Assembly: GCA_947503895.1 (NCBI GenBank)
Contig: CANNFT010000002.1
Coordinates: 434,001-498,000 of the forward strand
DNA length: 64,000 bases
Reading direction: 5' to 3'
From: an uncultured Saccharospirillaceae bacterium
Lineage (GTDB): Bacteria > Pseudomonadota > Gammaproteobacteria > Pseudomonadales > Oceanobacteraceae
Shown here: positions 18,583 to 29,368 of the stretch, one piece after another
Layout of the letters: each line of letters begins with the position of its first letter
How positions within the stretch are numbered: position 1 is the first letter of the stretch
Program-made: the position numbers and the translations under genes
Notes under the pieces: model-generated
The model's database searches: none
What the model saw: only the letters and a program-made list of their open reading frames with translations
What the model was told of the DNA's origin: nothing

Positions 18583-19892
18583 AATGACAGTGCAGCGCAA
18601 CCTAATCAACGCCCTAATCGCATGGAAAAACACAACCTGTGCGCAAGCCATTATTGATTGATGGCGCAAGTCAAACGGGTAAAACGTATCTGCTGCAGGA
18701 GTTGCTTGGTAACATATTTGCCAACATCCTTCGTATCGACTTTCTTGAAAATCCCGCTTACAAAGAAGCGTTCGATGGTTCACTATCGCCTGACGAGCTA
18801 CTAATGAACATTGAGCTTTTGACCAATCAGGCGTTCAACCCAGAAACCGATCTGCTGATATTAGATGAAATTGGCGAATCGTTACCTCACTAAAGTATTT
18901 TGCCGAAAAAGCACCTTCCTATTTTGTCGCGGCTAGCGGCTCGAACATTGGTTTGTTCAATGCCTTCCCTGTTGGCAAGGTAGAACAATATAATTTACGA
19001 CCACTGACCTTCCAAGAATTTATTTACGCATCAAACGAGCAGGCACTGATCAAAGCGTTTGATCGTCAAGCAAGCACGCCGGCCGTGCATACTAAATTGA
19101 TGGATAAACTAACAGACTACTTTTTACCGGTGGTATGCCGGAAGCCGTTTCAGCTTGGTATCAGTTTAAAGATTCAAGTATTTTAGAGCGTGTTGAAAGA
19201 GTCACTAAAATTCATGCTAATTTAGTTGAAGGTTATCGCCGCGATTTTGGTTAGTACGCGGGCAAGGTTGATGCCACACTGATCGAATCGGTGTTCAATA
19301 GCATCCCGGCACATCTATCACTCGTGAACGAAAATTCCGTTAAACGCTTTAAATTTAAACATGTGCATGAGCGTAAATCTCGTTATGGCAATTTTGAAAC
19401 CGCCATCCATTGGCTTAACTGTTGCCGCTTAGCCTTGCCAAATTACCCTATTGAAGGGATGCCGAAATTGCCTCTGGCGGCCTATAAAAAGAGAATATAG
19501 TTAAGCTGTTTATTTTTGATATAGGCTTGCTCAATCATATGCTAAGCAGTAGTTATAAAGAGATAAAGCAACAAAACTATGAATACAAAAGTTATGTAGC
19601 TGAAAACTTTGTGCAATATGAGCTCACTGCCATTGGCGTTAAATCAAGTTATTCATGGAGTGACGCCCGCGCCGAAATCGAATTTATTTTGCCAATCGAT
19701 AATGGTGAGATCATTCCTGTTGAAGTAAAAAGTGGTAAGCGTACAAGAGCAAAATCGCTGGCATCCTACGTTGACAAGTGTGCACCAAGTAAGACGTTTA
19801 AGTTAACTGGCACACAAGGCTCATCAGCGTTAGAACAAACCAATATCGTGATGCCTTTGTATTTCACCCAGTTTTTACCACAGAGATGGTAA
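18583..19892 (+). pseudogene. Broken DUF4143/AAA-type ATPase
   Basis: Reading frames in sequence rebuild one ATPase of the family with an N-terminal AAA domain and a C-terminal DUF4143 region. The pieces are: an N-terminus from ATG 18583 (NLINALIAWKNTT); Walker A GASQTGKT and LLILDEIGE in a second frame from about 18639; FAEKAPSYFVAASGSNIGL in a third from about 18895; TGGMPEAVSAWYQF in another from 19126; and LFIFDIGLLNHML plus the nuclease-like tail PVEVKSGKRTRAKSLA from about 19495. I count four frame changes and one in-frame TAG at 19252-19254, so the gene cannot give the full protein. Intact relatives are common orphan ATPases of unclear role. Confidence 0.88.
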
Positions 19893-20162
19893 AAGCGCAT
19901 TGCCTTGAATCCTGAAGTCTATACAAGGATACTTTATAGGTAACAACCTGTAGACCTTGGAGTCTGCCATTCGACACTCAGATTCGGGCAATGTGGGCAG
20001 TCAGTGCTTCAAGCAAAGCTGGTGCACGATTAGAATTGTAATTCCTCTGTTTGGTAAGGCCTAGCAAGCCGTCAACCCCCCGAGTCATGTGCGACAATCG
20101 GAAACTAGAAGATATTAGAATGTGTCCTTTTTGAGCTTGCATTAGACCCTAGGTAATCAAAG
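19893..20162. other. Non-coding gap after the ATPase remnant
   Basis: 270 bases without a convincing gene. I see no terminator, tRNA or recognisable repeat here. Confidence 0.5.
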
Positions 20163-20435
20163 ATGAGTGTTAATAAGAATGTAGTGGTTGCCATGCTTTG
20201 CCTTATTCCTACAGCAACTCTTTTATTTTTTGTAGGTTTTAGTAATGACTGCCTTAAAGAAAGTGAAGCCAAATTATTATTCGAGAAAGCCGTTCAATTA
20301 GAGAAAAACGGCGACCTTAAAGGAGCTCACCTAAAGTACAAAGTCATTGATGCAAATGCATGTACAAATTATAAATTGCGTGGTGAAGCATTTAATAAAG
20401 CAGTAGCGATTCAAAAGGTACTTACAAAATTATGA
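20163..20435 (+). CDS. Small membrane-anchored hypothetical protein
   Basis: A 90-residue protein I do not recognise. One N-terminal membrane segment (VVVAMLCLIPTATLLFFVGF, residues 8-27) is followed by a helical part (ESEAKLLFEKAVQLEKNG, then GEAFNKAVAIQKVL) that looks like one or two TPR-type helices. It is the first of a run of small same-strand ORFs. A candidate attC site follows its stop codon by about 15 bases. Confidence 0.5.
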   Translation: MSVNKNVVVAMLCLIPTATLLFFVGFSNDCLKESEAKLLFEKAVQLEKNGDLKGAHLKYKVIDANACTNYKLRGEAFNKAVAIQKVLTKL

Positions 20436-20451
20436 TTATTTCTCAATGACC

Positions 20452-20553
20452 TAACAAAAAGTTGGTGTTTGCCCCTGAGGTGCTGGGACGGTTGCACTTC
20501 GCTTGTTCCTGGCTATGATTCGCCACCCCACAACAAAAGCATTATACGTCAGT
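20452..20553 (+). other. Candidate attC-like recombination site
   Basis: The left end ACCTAAC fits the integron R'' core pattern RYYYAAC. The right end GCATTATAC resembles a degraded R' core. Between them are GGGAC...GTTCC and loosely complementary flanks (GTTGGTG, CCACAAC). It sits right after the previous stop codon and just before the chosen start of the next ORF, the expected cassette position. Pairing is imperfect, so confidence is low. Confidence 0.3.
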
Positions 20554-20559
20554 AGGTAC

Positions 20560-21036
20560 TTGATGACTTGGCAGAAGATTAGAAAACAGATTCACGGTCT
20601 TTGGGTGCCCGGCTTAAGCAAGGTCCTTGATATTCACGTGGCTCGATACAGAAAGTCCGGCGTATGGGATGAATTAGGGCGTGTAACATTTGTGCATGAA
20701 AAGAGCGAGATATATGTTCTATCAGACTCCGAGGACTGGAAGAGGTGCTGGGATTTGTTTGACATGGGGAGACTCTATGTAAATCTTGAGCCAGAGCTAG
20801 CAGTCAAATCTGATAAGGTCGGGTACTATGACGTAGATCGTTTCTATAAACTGACAGATATCTATATTAATAAGCTGGATGTAACAAAGGCATTTGAGTC
20901 GAATGTTTTGTTGTTTCAAATATATGCAATACTTGACCGCAGAATTGGAAAAAGAACGCTCGCCAAGAATCTGGACCTGATTAAGTCTAGTGAAATATTA
21001 GAATTGTTCTACGGTATCCGGATTCAGACGTATTGA
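20560..21036 (+). CDS. Hypothetical protein, possibly SF0329-like
   Basis: A 158-residue protein. I place the start at the ATG at 20560 (MTWQKIRKQIHGLWVPGL), which has an AGG ribosome site upstream and lies just after the attC-like site. A longer frame from 20503 would run through that site. The opening W-x-K-I/L-R-K followed by L..RYRKSG and a phrase with GRVTFVHEKSEIY recalls small SF0329-type proteins of unknown role; this is a weak resemblance. No signal peptide or membrane segment. The ORF is flanked on both sides by attC-like palindromes. Confidence 0.5.
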   Translation: MMTWQKIRKQIHGLWVPGLSKVLDIHVARYRKSGVWDELGRVTFVHEKSEIYVLSDSEDWKRCWDLFDMGRLYVNLEPELAVKSDKVGYYDVDRFYKLTDIYINKLDVTKAFESNVLLFQIYAILDRRIGKRTLAKNLDLIKSSEILELFYGIRIQTY

Positions 21037-21055
21037 ATGTGTCAGAAAATAGCAG

Positions 21056-21132
21056 GTCAACGAACTACGCCTCTTCGGCGCCGACAAAAAATAGTGGCTT
21101 CGCCACTGGTTGTCGGGTGTTGAGGCGTTATA
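21056..21132 (+). other. attC-like nested palindrome
   Basis: Three nested stems: ACGCCTC (21067-21073) with GAGGCGT (21122-21128), CCGACAA (21081-21087) with TTGTCGG (21110-21116), and AGTGGC (21093-21098) with GCCACT (21102-21107). The right end reads GAGGCGTTATAA, close to an integron R' core, and a GTCAAC sits at the left edge. The next ORF begins 24 bases later. It fits an integron attC site in size and layout but the left core is not canonical. Confidence 0.45.
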
Positions 21133-21155
21133 AATACAGTCAGCATTGAGTATTT

Positions 21156-21452
21156 ATGGAAAAATCTAAAAGATCAGGCCCAATAATCACTGCCCAAACT
21201 GGTTGGGATGAAGCATTTCTAATAGGTACTGAGAGTGAGTTATTAGAGTTTGCAGAAGACATTATTAAAGCAGTTGAATCTGCCAAACCTGATGAGTTTT
21301 TCGGTGAGAAAACAAAGGTCAGCAAAATTAGCGGACTAGACGGCACTCATAGCGAGGTCAAATTCGACTGGCTTGTAGTCACTGAAAATCAGGAGCAAAA
21401 TAAAAAGTTGGCAGAAAAAATATATGGTGAGGCAGATCTTAGTAATCTGTAG
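21156..21452 (+). CDS. Small acidic hypothetical protein
   Basis: A 98-residue acidic cytoplasmic protein I do not recognise (contains GWDEAFLIGTESELLEFAED and VKFDWLVVTENQEQNKKLAE). Its pattern of a small alpha/beta acidic protein recalls immunity or anti-restriction proteins in general, but no family can be named. It begins directly after the best attC-like palindrome of the block, as a gene cassette would. Confidence 0.5.
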   Translation: MEKSKRSGPIITAQTGWDEAFLIGTESELLEFAEDIIKAVESAKPDEFFGEKTKVSKISGLDGTHSEVKFDWLVVTENQEQNKKLAEKIYGEADLSNL

Positions 21453-21544
21453 AATATATAAAAAAGCAAAACTGTAACACCCAACTTCGTTGTGCAGGGC
21501 AAACTTTCAGGCGTTTGATTTTATGCGGATCACTAGAGAAAATT

Positions 21545-21631
21545 ATGTCTGAAATTAAATCTACTAAAGGCGAAGCACTTGCTCGCCATGATTTTGCGTC
21601 CGGTTTTCGAACGAGGAAAATTAATGCCTAG
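21545..21631 (+). CDS. Possible 28-residue leader ORF
   Basis: An open frame starting MSEIKSTKGEALARHDFASG and ending past the start codon of the next gene (overlap of 8 bases). It may be a leader that couples translation, a remnant of a larger gene, or chance. Confidence 0.25.
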   Translation: MSEIKSTKGEALARHDFASGFRTRKINA

Positions 21632-22079
21632 TATAAGTGAAAAATCCAAAGATCTAGAATCAGAAGGTTGGTTCCTACTCGAACAATTTGGTGATGATGC
21701 TACGGAAGATGCGAAAAGCCTATTCGAAGAGTCGATAGCGCTGGGGAATGATGGCGCTTACGTAGGGTTATGCTCCGTTAATCAGAATTTTTCTAAGGAA
21801 CAGAATCTACAGCTTTTAGCCAAAGCGGCAAAGTGTGGGAGGCTGGACGCTGTGGCTGCACTGGTAAACTTATTGGGTGAAAAGGATGATAATCAGAGTT
21901 TATATATGTGGTGCTTCATTCTTGAAAATTATAGTAAATATACTTTTCATCTGAACTCTTCAACTGAAAATTTAAAAGGCTTTCTAACACAAGAGCAGAT
22001 TGTGACTGCGGTTGAGGATGCAAAGCGTTTTTCTGAGAAAGTGGTTTCAGATGGCTATGAGTTCTTCGATGGATATTAA
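21624..22079 (+). CDS. Hypothetical protein with Sel1-like helices
   Basis: A 151-residue cytoplasmic protein. The ATG at 21624 has a GAGGAAAA ribosome site, so I use it instead of upstream in-frame codons. The helices AKSLFEESIALGNDGAYVGLC and LQLLAKAAKCGRLDAVAALVNLLG have the spacing of Sel1/TPR-type repeats (A...G...A). This suggests a protein-binding role. It belongs to the run of small same-strand ORFs between yicC and the peptidase gene. Confidence 0.5.
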   Translation: MPSISEKSKDLESEGWFLLEQFGDDATEDAKSLFEESIALGNDGAYVGLCSVNQNFSKEQNLQLLAKAAKCGRLDAVAALVNLLGEKDDNQSLYMWCFILENYSKYTFHLNSSTENLKGFLTQEQIVTAVEDAKRFSEKVVSDGYEFFDGY

Positions 22080-22254
22080 ATTTTATAGCAAGGCCTTGCT
22101 TGGGATAATGCCAAGAGGGCGGTGGTGTAAATTTTGTCAATGATACTTGATGATTGTCCATATATACCTTCTATTTTTCTGATTGATTCTAAAGAAAGAG
22201 CATAAGATAATCTGCAATTTATACAGAATTAACCAATATCATTGAGGGTCCCAG

Positions 22255-22473
22255 ATGGTGATGTTCTGGCCAATCCAACAAGAGCTTGATTGTATTAATC
22301 GCAGTGGCAATATTCTTGGCAAAATAAAGTATGAAGGCAAATACGATGGGTATGTGTTTCACCCAGCGGGTGAAAATGTCAAGTTATCTAATACCGAACA
22401 GTCAAAAATAGACGAAAAGTTATCACAGCTTCAATCGGGAGCCTACGCCATACCTATGCAGGATGAAGACTAA
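22255..22473 (+). CDS. Small hypothetical protein
   Basis: A 72-residue protein of unknown role (GNILGKIKYEGKYDGYVFHP is its most distinctive segment, likely beta-rich). The start has a GAGGG site about 6 bases upstream, which favours a real gene. It is another short same-strand ORF of the accessory block. Confidence 0.42.
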   Translation: MVMFWPIQQELDCINRSGNILGKIKYEGKYDGYVFHPAGENVKLSNTEQSKIDEKLSQLQSGAYAIPMQDED

Positions 22474-22604
22474 TTCTATTAACGTAAACGCATATGTGTT
22501 TCGTGAGTTTTTAATTAGCAATTGGGTAGGATTTACTGAAAAATTCGAATGCATTTATTTACGGTTTGATATTCGAGCCATAATAAAAATTAGAGGATTA
22601 ATAA

Positions 22605-22937
22605 ATGCCAATAGCGAATTGCGTAATACTCGAATTAGAAGCCATCAATTTAGATGGAATTATCGAGCAATGGGCCAGCTATGCTGGAATTAGCGCTAGT
22701 GAAATGACGCTGAATTTCGTTGAAGGTGGATATCAAAAAGGTAAGCACTATAAGGTGATGGCTACCTTGTACCTACCTTCGATCTGGTCTCAACCTCAAT
22801 TAGATGCTATTCAAACAGGGTTATCCAAAGCACTATCAATAAGTTTTTCCTGCCGAGAAAGGGATATTCACATAATAACCATGATCATTGAGAGTGGTCA
22901 CGTCGTCGAAAATGGTGAAATTCAACGCTGGTCATAG
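22605..22937 (+). CDS. Small protein, possible tautomerase-like fold
   Basis: A 110-residue cytoplasmic protein beginning MPIANCVILE. A proline directly after the start methionine, a first strand, and then a helix with WASYAGISASEMTLNF recall the 4-oxalocrotonate tautomerase/MIF fold, in which Pro1 is catalytic. The rest (YLPSIWSQPQLDAIQTGLSKAL, then HIITMIIESGHVVENGE) also fits a strand-helix-strand repeat. This is a pattern-based guess; no closer family is recognised. Confidence 0.45.
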   Translation: MPIANCVILELEAINLDGIIEQWASYAGISASEMTLNFVEGGYQKGKHYKVMATLYLPSIWSQPQLDAIQTGLSKALSISFSCRERDIHIITMIIESGHVVENGEIQRWS

Positions 22938-23900
22938 GTAATAAAAATCAATCAATAATAGTTTACTATTTACCAGGCGGGTTAATTAAAAAAATTGGAA
23001 CGAAGAGAATTGGACGATATCTTTGGCAAGGTTCAATAAGCTCGTTAAAGGTGGTGCATCTCATTTAGCAATACAGGATACAAGGACACATCCTAACAGC
23101 CAGAATAAACAAACAATTACCTTTCCCCAATATCTCTACTAACTCTACAGTCTCCGCAATTGTATACACAGTCATATTAGCGTTAGCTGGGATTGCTCTC
23201 GGACTGATGACGGTGCTCAATATTTGAATTTACGTGCTGCATTTACGAGGTCGAATACTTTGATGTTAGAGGTGTTCGAATGGTGATCAATAGTGGTCCT
23301 AATAGGTTAGTCAAAAATCGTTGTGTTGTGGCTTAACCCCTCTTTTATTTCTTGTTGGTACCTTTATTTTGAAGCGCTCATTAGGAATGATACGTGGTTG
23401 ATATAGAGTGAAATATAAAGATCTATCTGGTGCTCGTACTTGTTCAAGCCAATATAAAAAGCGAATTAAGGAACGATCGAATTTGAATGCAATGCGCCTG
23501 TATAACCGAAATAAATGCCGTGAAACTCGGGTGACAATCTATATACTAATGAGGCTTTAAGGCGCGGTTTTGCGGCACTTGTCAGTGAATTGGTCATAAC
23601 AACACTCGCATCATAAAACAGGATGCGTTTCTTTCTTAATGCTTTTACGCCGTCAATGTTAACGGCGATATTCTTGAGGAACATTTATCCGCACTCGTGA
23701 CATTTCTTATTTCACTTCTTATTGATTGGTTTGTTAATAATGACGGGTATGTGTGCTGTATCATAATTCCGTCTCATTGATTAGACCGGTTTCCGAAATG
23801 GCCGTTTTTAATGATTTTTGATTCAGTTATATTTTGCTTAGCATGCGTTCCCGTTTGCAAAAATTAAAATCATTCTTACCAATTAAAAAAGGGAAACAGA
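22938..23900. other. Gene-poor AT-rich stretch with possible remnants
   Basis: 963 bases without a convincing complete gene. One open stretch without a start codon at about 23077-23227 would encode a C-terminal tail with one membrane helix (SAIVYTVILALAGIALGLMT), so it may be the end of a decayed gene. No terminator or RNA gene was recognised. The last 100 bases should hold the promoter of the peptidase gene. Confidence 0.45.
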
Positions 23901-25730
23901 ATGGAAATGAAAAAATTAACACTGGTGACAGCGATTTCAGCTATCGCTTTAGCGGGCTGTGGGGAAGAAAGAGCGGAATTTTACGCTAAGAAACTTTCTA
24001 AAAAAATTAAAGAAGACAACTTAGTTGAGCACCTAAATACGCTTCAACTAATTGCAAATGAAAACCCTGTTAATGACCAAGGCACTCGTGCCGCAGGCAC
24101 CAGCGGTTATGACTCTTCTGCAGATTATGTTAAATCAATGCTGGAAGATGCCGGTTATGACGTGACGCTTCAACCTTTTGATTTTCGTGCTTGGGAACAG
24201 CTTGCACTGAGTGATTTCACGTTAAGCACGCCTGAAGATCCTACGGGTGCGAACATTGAGCAGCCGAACAACCAAGGCGATGATCCTGCTGCAATCAACT
24301 TCGCGACGATGTCTTATTCTGGTTCGGGCGATATTGCTCCAGCCAGCATAGCGTTTGTCACGCCAAGTTTTGGTCACTCGGGTGACGAAGCATATGATTA
24401 TACGGATGGCTGCGAAAAGTCTGACTTCGATGGTAAGCAGTTAGAAGGCAAAATTGCGGTCATCCAACGTGGTGGCTGTACGTTTGATACAAAAGCCAGC
24501 AATGCACAATCTGCCGGCGCAAGTTCGGCCATCATCTTTAACGATGGCACAGGCGAAGGCCGCATGGATGTTTTCGGCGGCACGCTGGGCGAAGATTCAC
24601 AAACTACGATTCCTGTGATCAGCGCTTCTTTCGGACTCGGCCAACAAATGTTTGAACTCAAAGGCGGCATGGCGGCTGTTAAGGTTCAAGCGAAAGATGG
24701 CATCGTGGTCACAAACAACGTTATTGCAGAAACCAAAGGTGGCAACGCTGATCAAGTGGTTATGCTGGGTGCTCACCTAGATTCTGTACAAGAAGGTCCG
24801 GGTATCAACGATAACGGTACAGGCTCTGCTGGCTTGCTAGAATACGCACTGAAGTTTGCAAAATTCCAAAAGAAAACCACCAACAAAGTACGCTTCGCTT
24901 GGTGGTCTGCTGAAGAGTCAGGCTTAGTGGGTTCTCAATTCTATGCTGACGATCTATTTGGTGGTCTGCAAGAAACCTTGTTTGCTGAAATCGCAACTGA
25001 GATGGAGCTAGACCCAACGGATCTTTCTGGTTGGACACAAGAGCAATACGATGCTGTGACCGCTGAAGTGGAAGTACGCTTCGTTGAGCAAGTGAAAGTG
25101 AAACTTTACTTGAACTTCGACATGATTGGTTCACCAAACCCAGTTTACTTCGTATACGACGGCGATCTATCTGACACGATGGATGATCCTGCGAACGCCT
25201 ATGACGAAAACTTCCTACCGCCTTTCGGTACAGCGGATGTTGAAAAAACGTTCAACAAATTCTACGAAAGCCATGAGCTGAAGACAGCACCAAGTGCTTT
25301 GTCTAAGCGTTCAGATTACGCTGGTTTTGCCGACTACGGTATTGCGTTTGGTGGACTATTCACCGGTGCTGAAGTCGCTAAGACGGAAGAACAAGTAGCG
25401 ATCTGGGGCGGTACTGCGGGTGAAGCCTATGATAAGTGCTATCACCAAACTTGTGATGACACGACGAATATCCAATCTGAAACATTCACCTACAATGCGA
25501 AAGCGCTTGCTTACACCGGCACTATGTACGCAATGAGAGATGAATTGTTCCCAGTTGAGGAAGAAGAAACAACAGAACCAGAGACGATGGCCCGCGCTAT
25601 GTCAGTGTCTTTGTCTGTTGACAAGACTTACGAGTCATTCAACTTCGCCAATCGCGGCATGGAGTATGACGAGAAAACAGGTCTTGCTAAGTTCATCAGC
25701 CACGGTCACGAAGATATCTACTTCAAGTGA
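23901..25730 (+). CDS. M28 family zinc aminopeptidase with PA domain, lipoprotein
   Basis: A 609-residue exported metallopeptidase. The N-terminus is a lipoprotein signal (LTLVTAISAIALAGC, lipobox LAGC), so it is probably membrane-anchored outside the cytoplasm. A protease-associated (PA) domain spans about residues 130-270 (GKIAVIQRGGCTFDTKASNA). The M28 catalytic domain has the zinc ligands in LGAHLDSVQEGPGINDNGTG and WWSAEESGLVGSQFY, then NFDMIGSPN, and the last histidine in YDKCYHQTCDD. It releases N-terminal amino acids from peptides, probably for nutrition. The codon and base composition look more like the core genes than the small ORFs before it. Confidence 0.92.
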   Translation: MEMKKLTLVTAISAIALAGCGEERAEFYAKKLSKKIKEDNLVEHLNTLQLIANENPVNDQGTRAAGTSGYDSSADYVKSMLEDAGYDVTLQPFDFRAWEQLALSDFTLSTPEDPTGANIEQPNNQGDDPAAINFATMSYSGSGDIAPASIAFVTPSFGHSGDEAYDYTDGCEKSDFDGKQLEGKIAVIQRGGCTFDTKASNAQSAGASSAIIFNDGTGEGRMDVFGGTLGEDSQTTIPVISASFGLGQQMFELKGGMAAVKVQAKDGIVVTNNVIAETKGGNADQVVMLGAHLDSVQEGPGINDNGTGSAGLLEYALKFAKFQKKTTNKVRFAWWSAEESGLVGSQFYADDLFGGLQETLFAEIATEMELDPTDLSGWTQEQYDAVTAEVEVRFVEQVKVKLYLNFDMIGSPNPVYFVYDGDLSDTMDDPANAYDENFLPPFGTADVEKTFNKFYESHELKTAPSALSKRSDYAGFADYGIAFGGLFTGAEVAKTEEQVAIWGGTAGEAYDKCYHQTCDDTTNIQSETFTYNAKALAYTGTMYAMRDELFPVEEEETTEPETMARAMSVSLSVDKTYESFNFANRGMEYDEKTGLAKFISHGHEDIYFK

Positions 25731-25769
25731 TCCTGATGTTGTGCAGTTCTGCACACTGATTAGCTGATT

Positions 25770-25803
25770 AAAGGGTGATACGTCATGTATCACCCTTTTT
25801 TGT
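25770..25803 (+). terminator. Terminator after the M28 peptidase gene
   Basis: AAAGGGTGATAC (25770-25781) pairs with GTATCACCCTTT (25787-25798), followed by a T run. It lies about 40 bases after the stop codon. Confidence 0.9.
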
Positions 25804-26709
<906 letters not shown>

Positions 26710-26856
26710 ATCGGCTTGACTAAATAAAGTGCGCTAAGAGTGCGATTTCCCACATTGAGCAGTTGTCTTCACCTGTCTGGGTTTTGTACACTGTAGGACT
26801 GAAAAAAATTAATGTAAGGGCAGATGTTCATCTGCCTCACCTTTTGAGAGATTAAT

Positions 26857-27093
26857 ATGGCACGCGTCACTGTTGAAGATTGTTTAGAAAACGTTGAAAA
26901 CCGTTTTGAGCTGGTCATGCTGGCGTCTAAGCGTGCTCGCCAATTGGTGTTACAAGGCGCTGAACCGCTAGTCGCACCAGAAAATGACAAGCCTACGGTC
27001 ATCGCATTGCGTGAAATCGCGGAAGGTAAAATCACTGGTGAAACCATGCGTGCAGCAGAAGCAGCGGCTGCACTCGCAGCGGAGCGCGGCTAA
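26857..27093 (+). CDS. rpoZ: RNA polymerase omega subunit
   Basis: A 78-residue subunit that helps assemble RNA polymerase by holding beta'. The family start [20 protein letters not shown] and the segments LASKRARQL and [15 protein letters not shown] are intact. It lies between gmk and spoT, the conserved position in gammaproteobacteria. Confidence 0.97.
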   Translation: MARVTVEDCLENVENRFELVMLASKRARQLVLQGAEPLVAPENDKPTVIALREIAEGKITGETMRAAEAAAALAAERG

Positions 27094-27168
27094 TCAGTGC
27101 AGCACACCCTGACGCAAACCCATCCGATTTTGAACCACGCAGTTTAGGATAGAGGAGCGAGACTCAGG

Positions 27169-29304
27169 GTGCCCACCATAGATGCATTGGCAGAACGATT
27201 AAGCAGTTATCTGGAACCCGACCAGATTAAACAAGTCTGTCGCGCCTACCACTACGCAGAACAAGCTCACGAAGGGCAATTTCGTCGTAGTGGTGACCCC
27301 TACATTATCCACCCACTCGCGGTGGCCAACATCCTTTCTGATATGCACATGGACTCACAGAGTCTCATGGCGGCTATGCTGCATGATGTCATCGAAGACA
27401 CGATTGTGCCGAAGGATGCCTTAGTACAGCAATTTGGCGACACGGTGACGGAGCTGGTCGATGGCGTAAGTAAACTGACGCACATCAAATTTGAGAGCCA
27501 AGAAGAGAAACAAGCTGGGAATTTTCAGAAAATGGCACTGGCGATGGCGCGGGATATTCGCGTCATTCTCGTGAAGCTAGCGGATCGACTGCACAATATG
27601 CGCACACTCGATTCCATGCCACCTGAAAAGAAACGCCGTATCGCCCGCGAAACCCTCGAAATTTACGCCCCCATCGCCAACCGTCTTGGCATCAGCAATA
27701 TCCGCATCGAACTCGAAGACCTCTGTTTTAAAGCCATGCACCCCATGCGATCCAACATGATACGCAAAGCCGTCAAAGCGGCCCGCGGTAACCGATCTGA
27801 GTTGGTGGATAAAATCAATGGTGCACTCAAAAAGCGCTTAAAAGAAGAAGGGCTAACCATTCGTGTGATGGGACGCGAGAAGCACCTTTACAGTATTTAT
27901 CGCAAAATGAAGGAGCAGAAGAAGTCCTTCAAGCAAATCATGGATGTTTATGGTTTTCGCATTATTGTGGACTCAGTCGATAGCTGTTACCGCGCGTTAG
28001 GCATTGTGCATAACTTATTTAAGCCTGTTCCCGGACGCTTTAAAGACTATATCGCCATCCCGAAAGCCAATGGTTATCAATCGCTGCATACCACGGTCGT
28101 CGGTATGGGTGGCGTGCACATTGAAATTCAAATCCGTACCGAAGATATGGAAGCCATGGCACACAATGGCATAGCGGCACACTGGCTATACAAGGACGAA
28201 GAAGACGAAAGTCATAGTCGTGGTAGTCAGCGCGCTCGGAAATGGGTGCAAGGGCTACTGGAGTTACAGCAACGCGCGGGTAACCCACAGGAATTCATTG
28301 AAAGCGTTAAGGTGGACCTTTTCCCTGACGAGATCTATTTGTTCACGCCGAAAGGCCGCATACTCGAAATGCCAAAGGAATCCACGGCAGTGGACTTTGC
28401 TTTCTCCGTTCATACGGACGTGGGAAACAGCTGTGTGGGCTGTCGCATAGACCATCAATTGGCGCCACTCAGCACCAAGCTATCCAGTGGCCAAACGGTT
28501 GAAATCATCACTGCGCCGGGCGCGCGCCCCAATCCCTCTTGGCTTAACTTTGTGGTGACCAGTAAGGCGCGCAGCAGCATACGGCATTTCTTGAAGAATC
28601 AAAAAGTAGACGAGTCTCTCAGCTTAGGCAAACGTTTGCTAAACAGCGCGTTATCGACGTTTCGCTTACAAATGGATGATATTGATCCGGCGCACTTTGA
28701 GTTGCTGGCGAAAGAATTTCATGTGGAGCACTTTGAAGCGCTGCTGGAAGAGATTGGATTGGGCAGCCGAGTACCCCAAGGTATTGCCCGTCGCTTAGCG
28801 GTGCTAAATGCCGGTAAAGAGGAAGCCATCTCCGATGATCATGCTCAGGATCAGTTAGCGATTCGTGGTACAGAAGGCATGGTTGTGACGTATGCCAAGT
28901 GTTGTAGCCCCATTCCAGGGGATGACATCGTTGGTTATGCCAGCGCAGGGCGTGGTCTCGTTATCCACACCACAAATTGTAAAAACATGCTGGAATTATT
29001 GGACCAAGCTGACAAATGCATTCACCTCAGTTGGGATGCTGAAATCAGTCAGGACTTTTCGGTCACACTCAGAGTGTGGGTGGAAAATGGACGTGGATTA
29101 GTAGCGCAACTTGCCTCTTCCGTCACCGAAGCGGATGCGAATTTAGAGCAAATCAGCATCGGCGATAAGGACGAGCGCGTCAGCGTATTGAGTTTACGAA
29201 TAGGCGTTCATGGGCGTAAGCATTTGGCCCGCGTCATGCGGAAGCTGAGGTTGAATAAATCCGTCACCAAAATAACCCGTTTGAAGAACGCATCTAAAAA
29301 TTAA
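27169..29304 (+). CDS. spoT: Bifunctional (p)ppGpp synthetase/hydrolase
   Basis: A 711-residue stringent-response enzyme. The HD hydrolase domain (residues about 20-190) has HPLAVANIL and [11 protein letters not shown] with the metal-binding HD pair intact. The synthetase domain (about 230-350) contains the [19 protein letters not shown] segment. A TGS domain ([23 protein letters not shown]), a zinc-finger/CC domain ([15 protein letters not shown]) and a C-terminal ACT domain follow. The start is GTG at 27169 with an AGG-type site upstream ([11 protein letters not shown]). It follows rpoZ by 75 bases in the same direction. Confidence 0.97.
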   Translation: MPTIDALAERLSSYLEPDQIKQVCRAYHYAEQAHEGQFRRSGDPYIIHPLAVANILSDMHMDSQSLMAAMLHDVIEDTIVPKDALVQQFGDTVTELVDGVSKLTHIKFESQEEKQAGNFQKMALAMARDIRVILVKLADRLHNMRTLDSMPPEKKRRIARETLEIYAPIANRLGISNIRIELEDLCFKAMHPMRSNMIRKAVKAARGNRSELVDKINGALKKRLKEEGLTIRVMGREKHLYSIYRKMKEQKKSFKQIMDVYGFRIIVDSVDSCYRALGIVHNLFKPVPGRFKDYIAIPKANGYQSLHTTVVGMGGVHIEIQIRTEDMEAMAHNGIAAHWLYKDEEDESHSRGSQRARKWVQGLLELQQRAGNPQEFIESVKVDLFPDEIYLFTPKGRILEMPKESTAVDFAFSVHTDVGNSCVGCRIDHQLAPLSTKLSSGQTVEIITAPGARPNPSWLNFVVTSKARSSIRHFLKNQKVDESLSLGKRLLNSALSTFRLQMDDIDPAHFELLAKEFHVEHFEALLEEIGLGSRVPQGIARRLAVLNAGKEEAISDDHAQDQLAIRGTEGMVVTYAKCCSPIPGDDIVGYASAGRGLVIHTTNCKNMLELLDQADKCIHLSWDAEISQDFSVTLRVWVENGRGLVAQLASSVTEADANLEQISIGDKDERVSVLSLRIGVHGRKHLARVMRKLRLNKSVTKITRLKNASKN

Positions 29305-29368
29305 AAAAATAGGCATCGTCGGAAAAGGGCGATGCTCTATTCCCCTTCATTCTGACGAGGACACAAGT

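Noticed and set aside
23466..23684. 72-codon minus-strand ORF in the gap before the M28 gene
   Set aside because: No recognisable ribosome site or family pattern; could be a transposon or cassette remnant but there is nothing to support it.
25740..25754. Short inverted repeat TGTGCAG-TT-CTGCACA after the M28 gene
   Set aside because: Too short to act alone and just upstream of a much better terminator; no regulator context.
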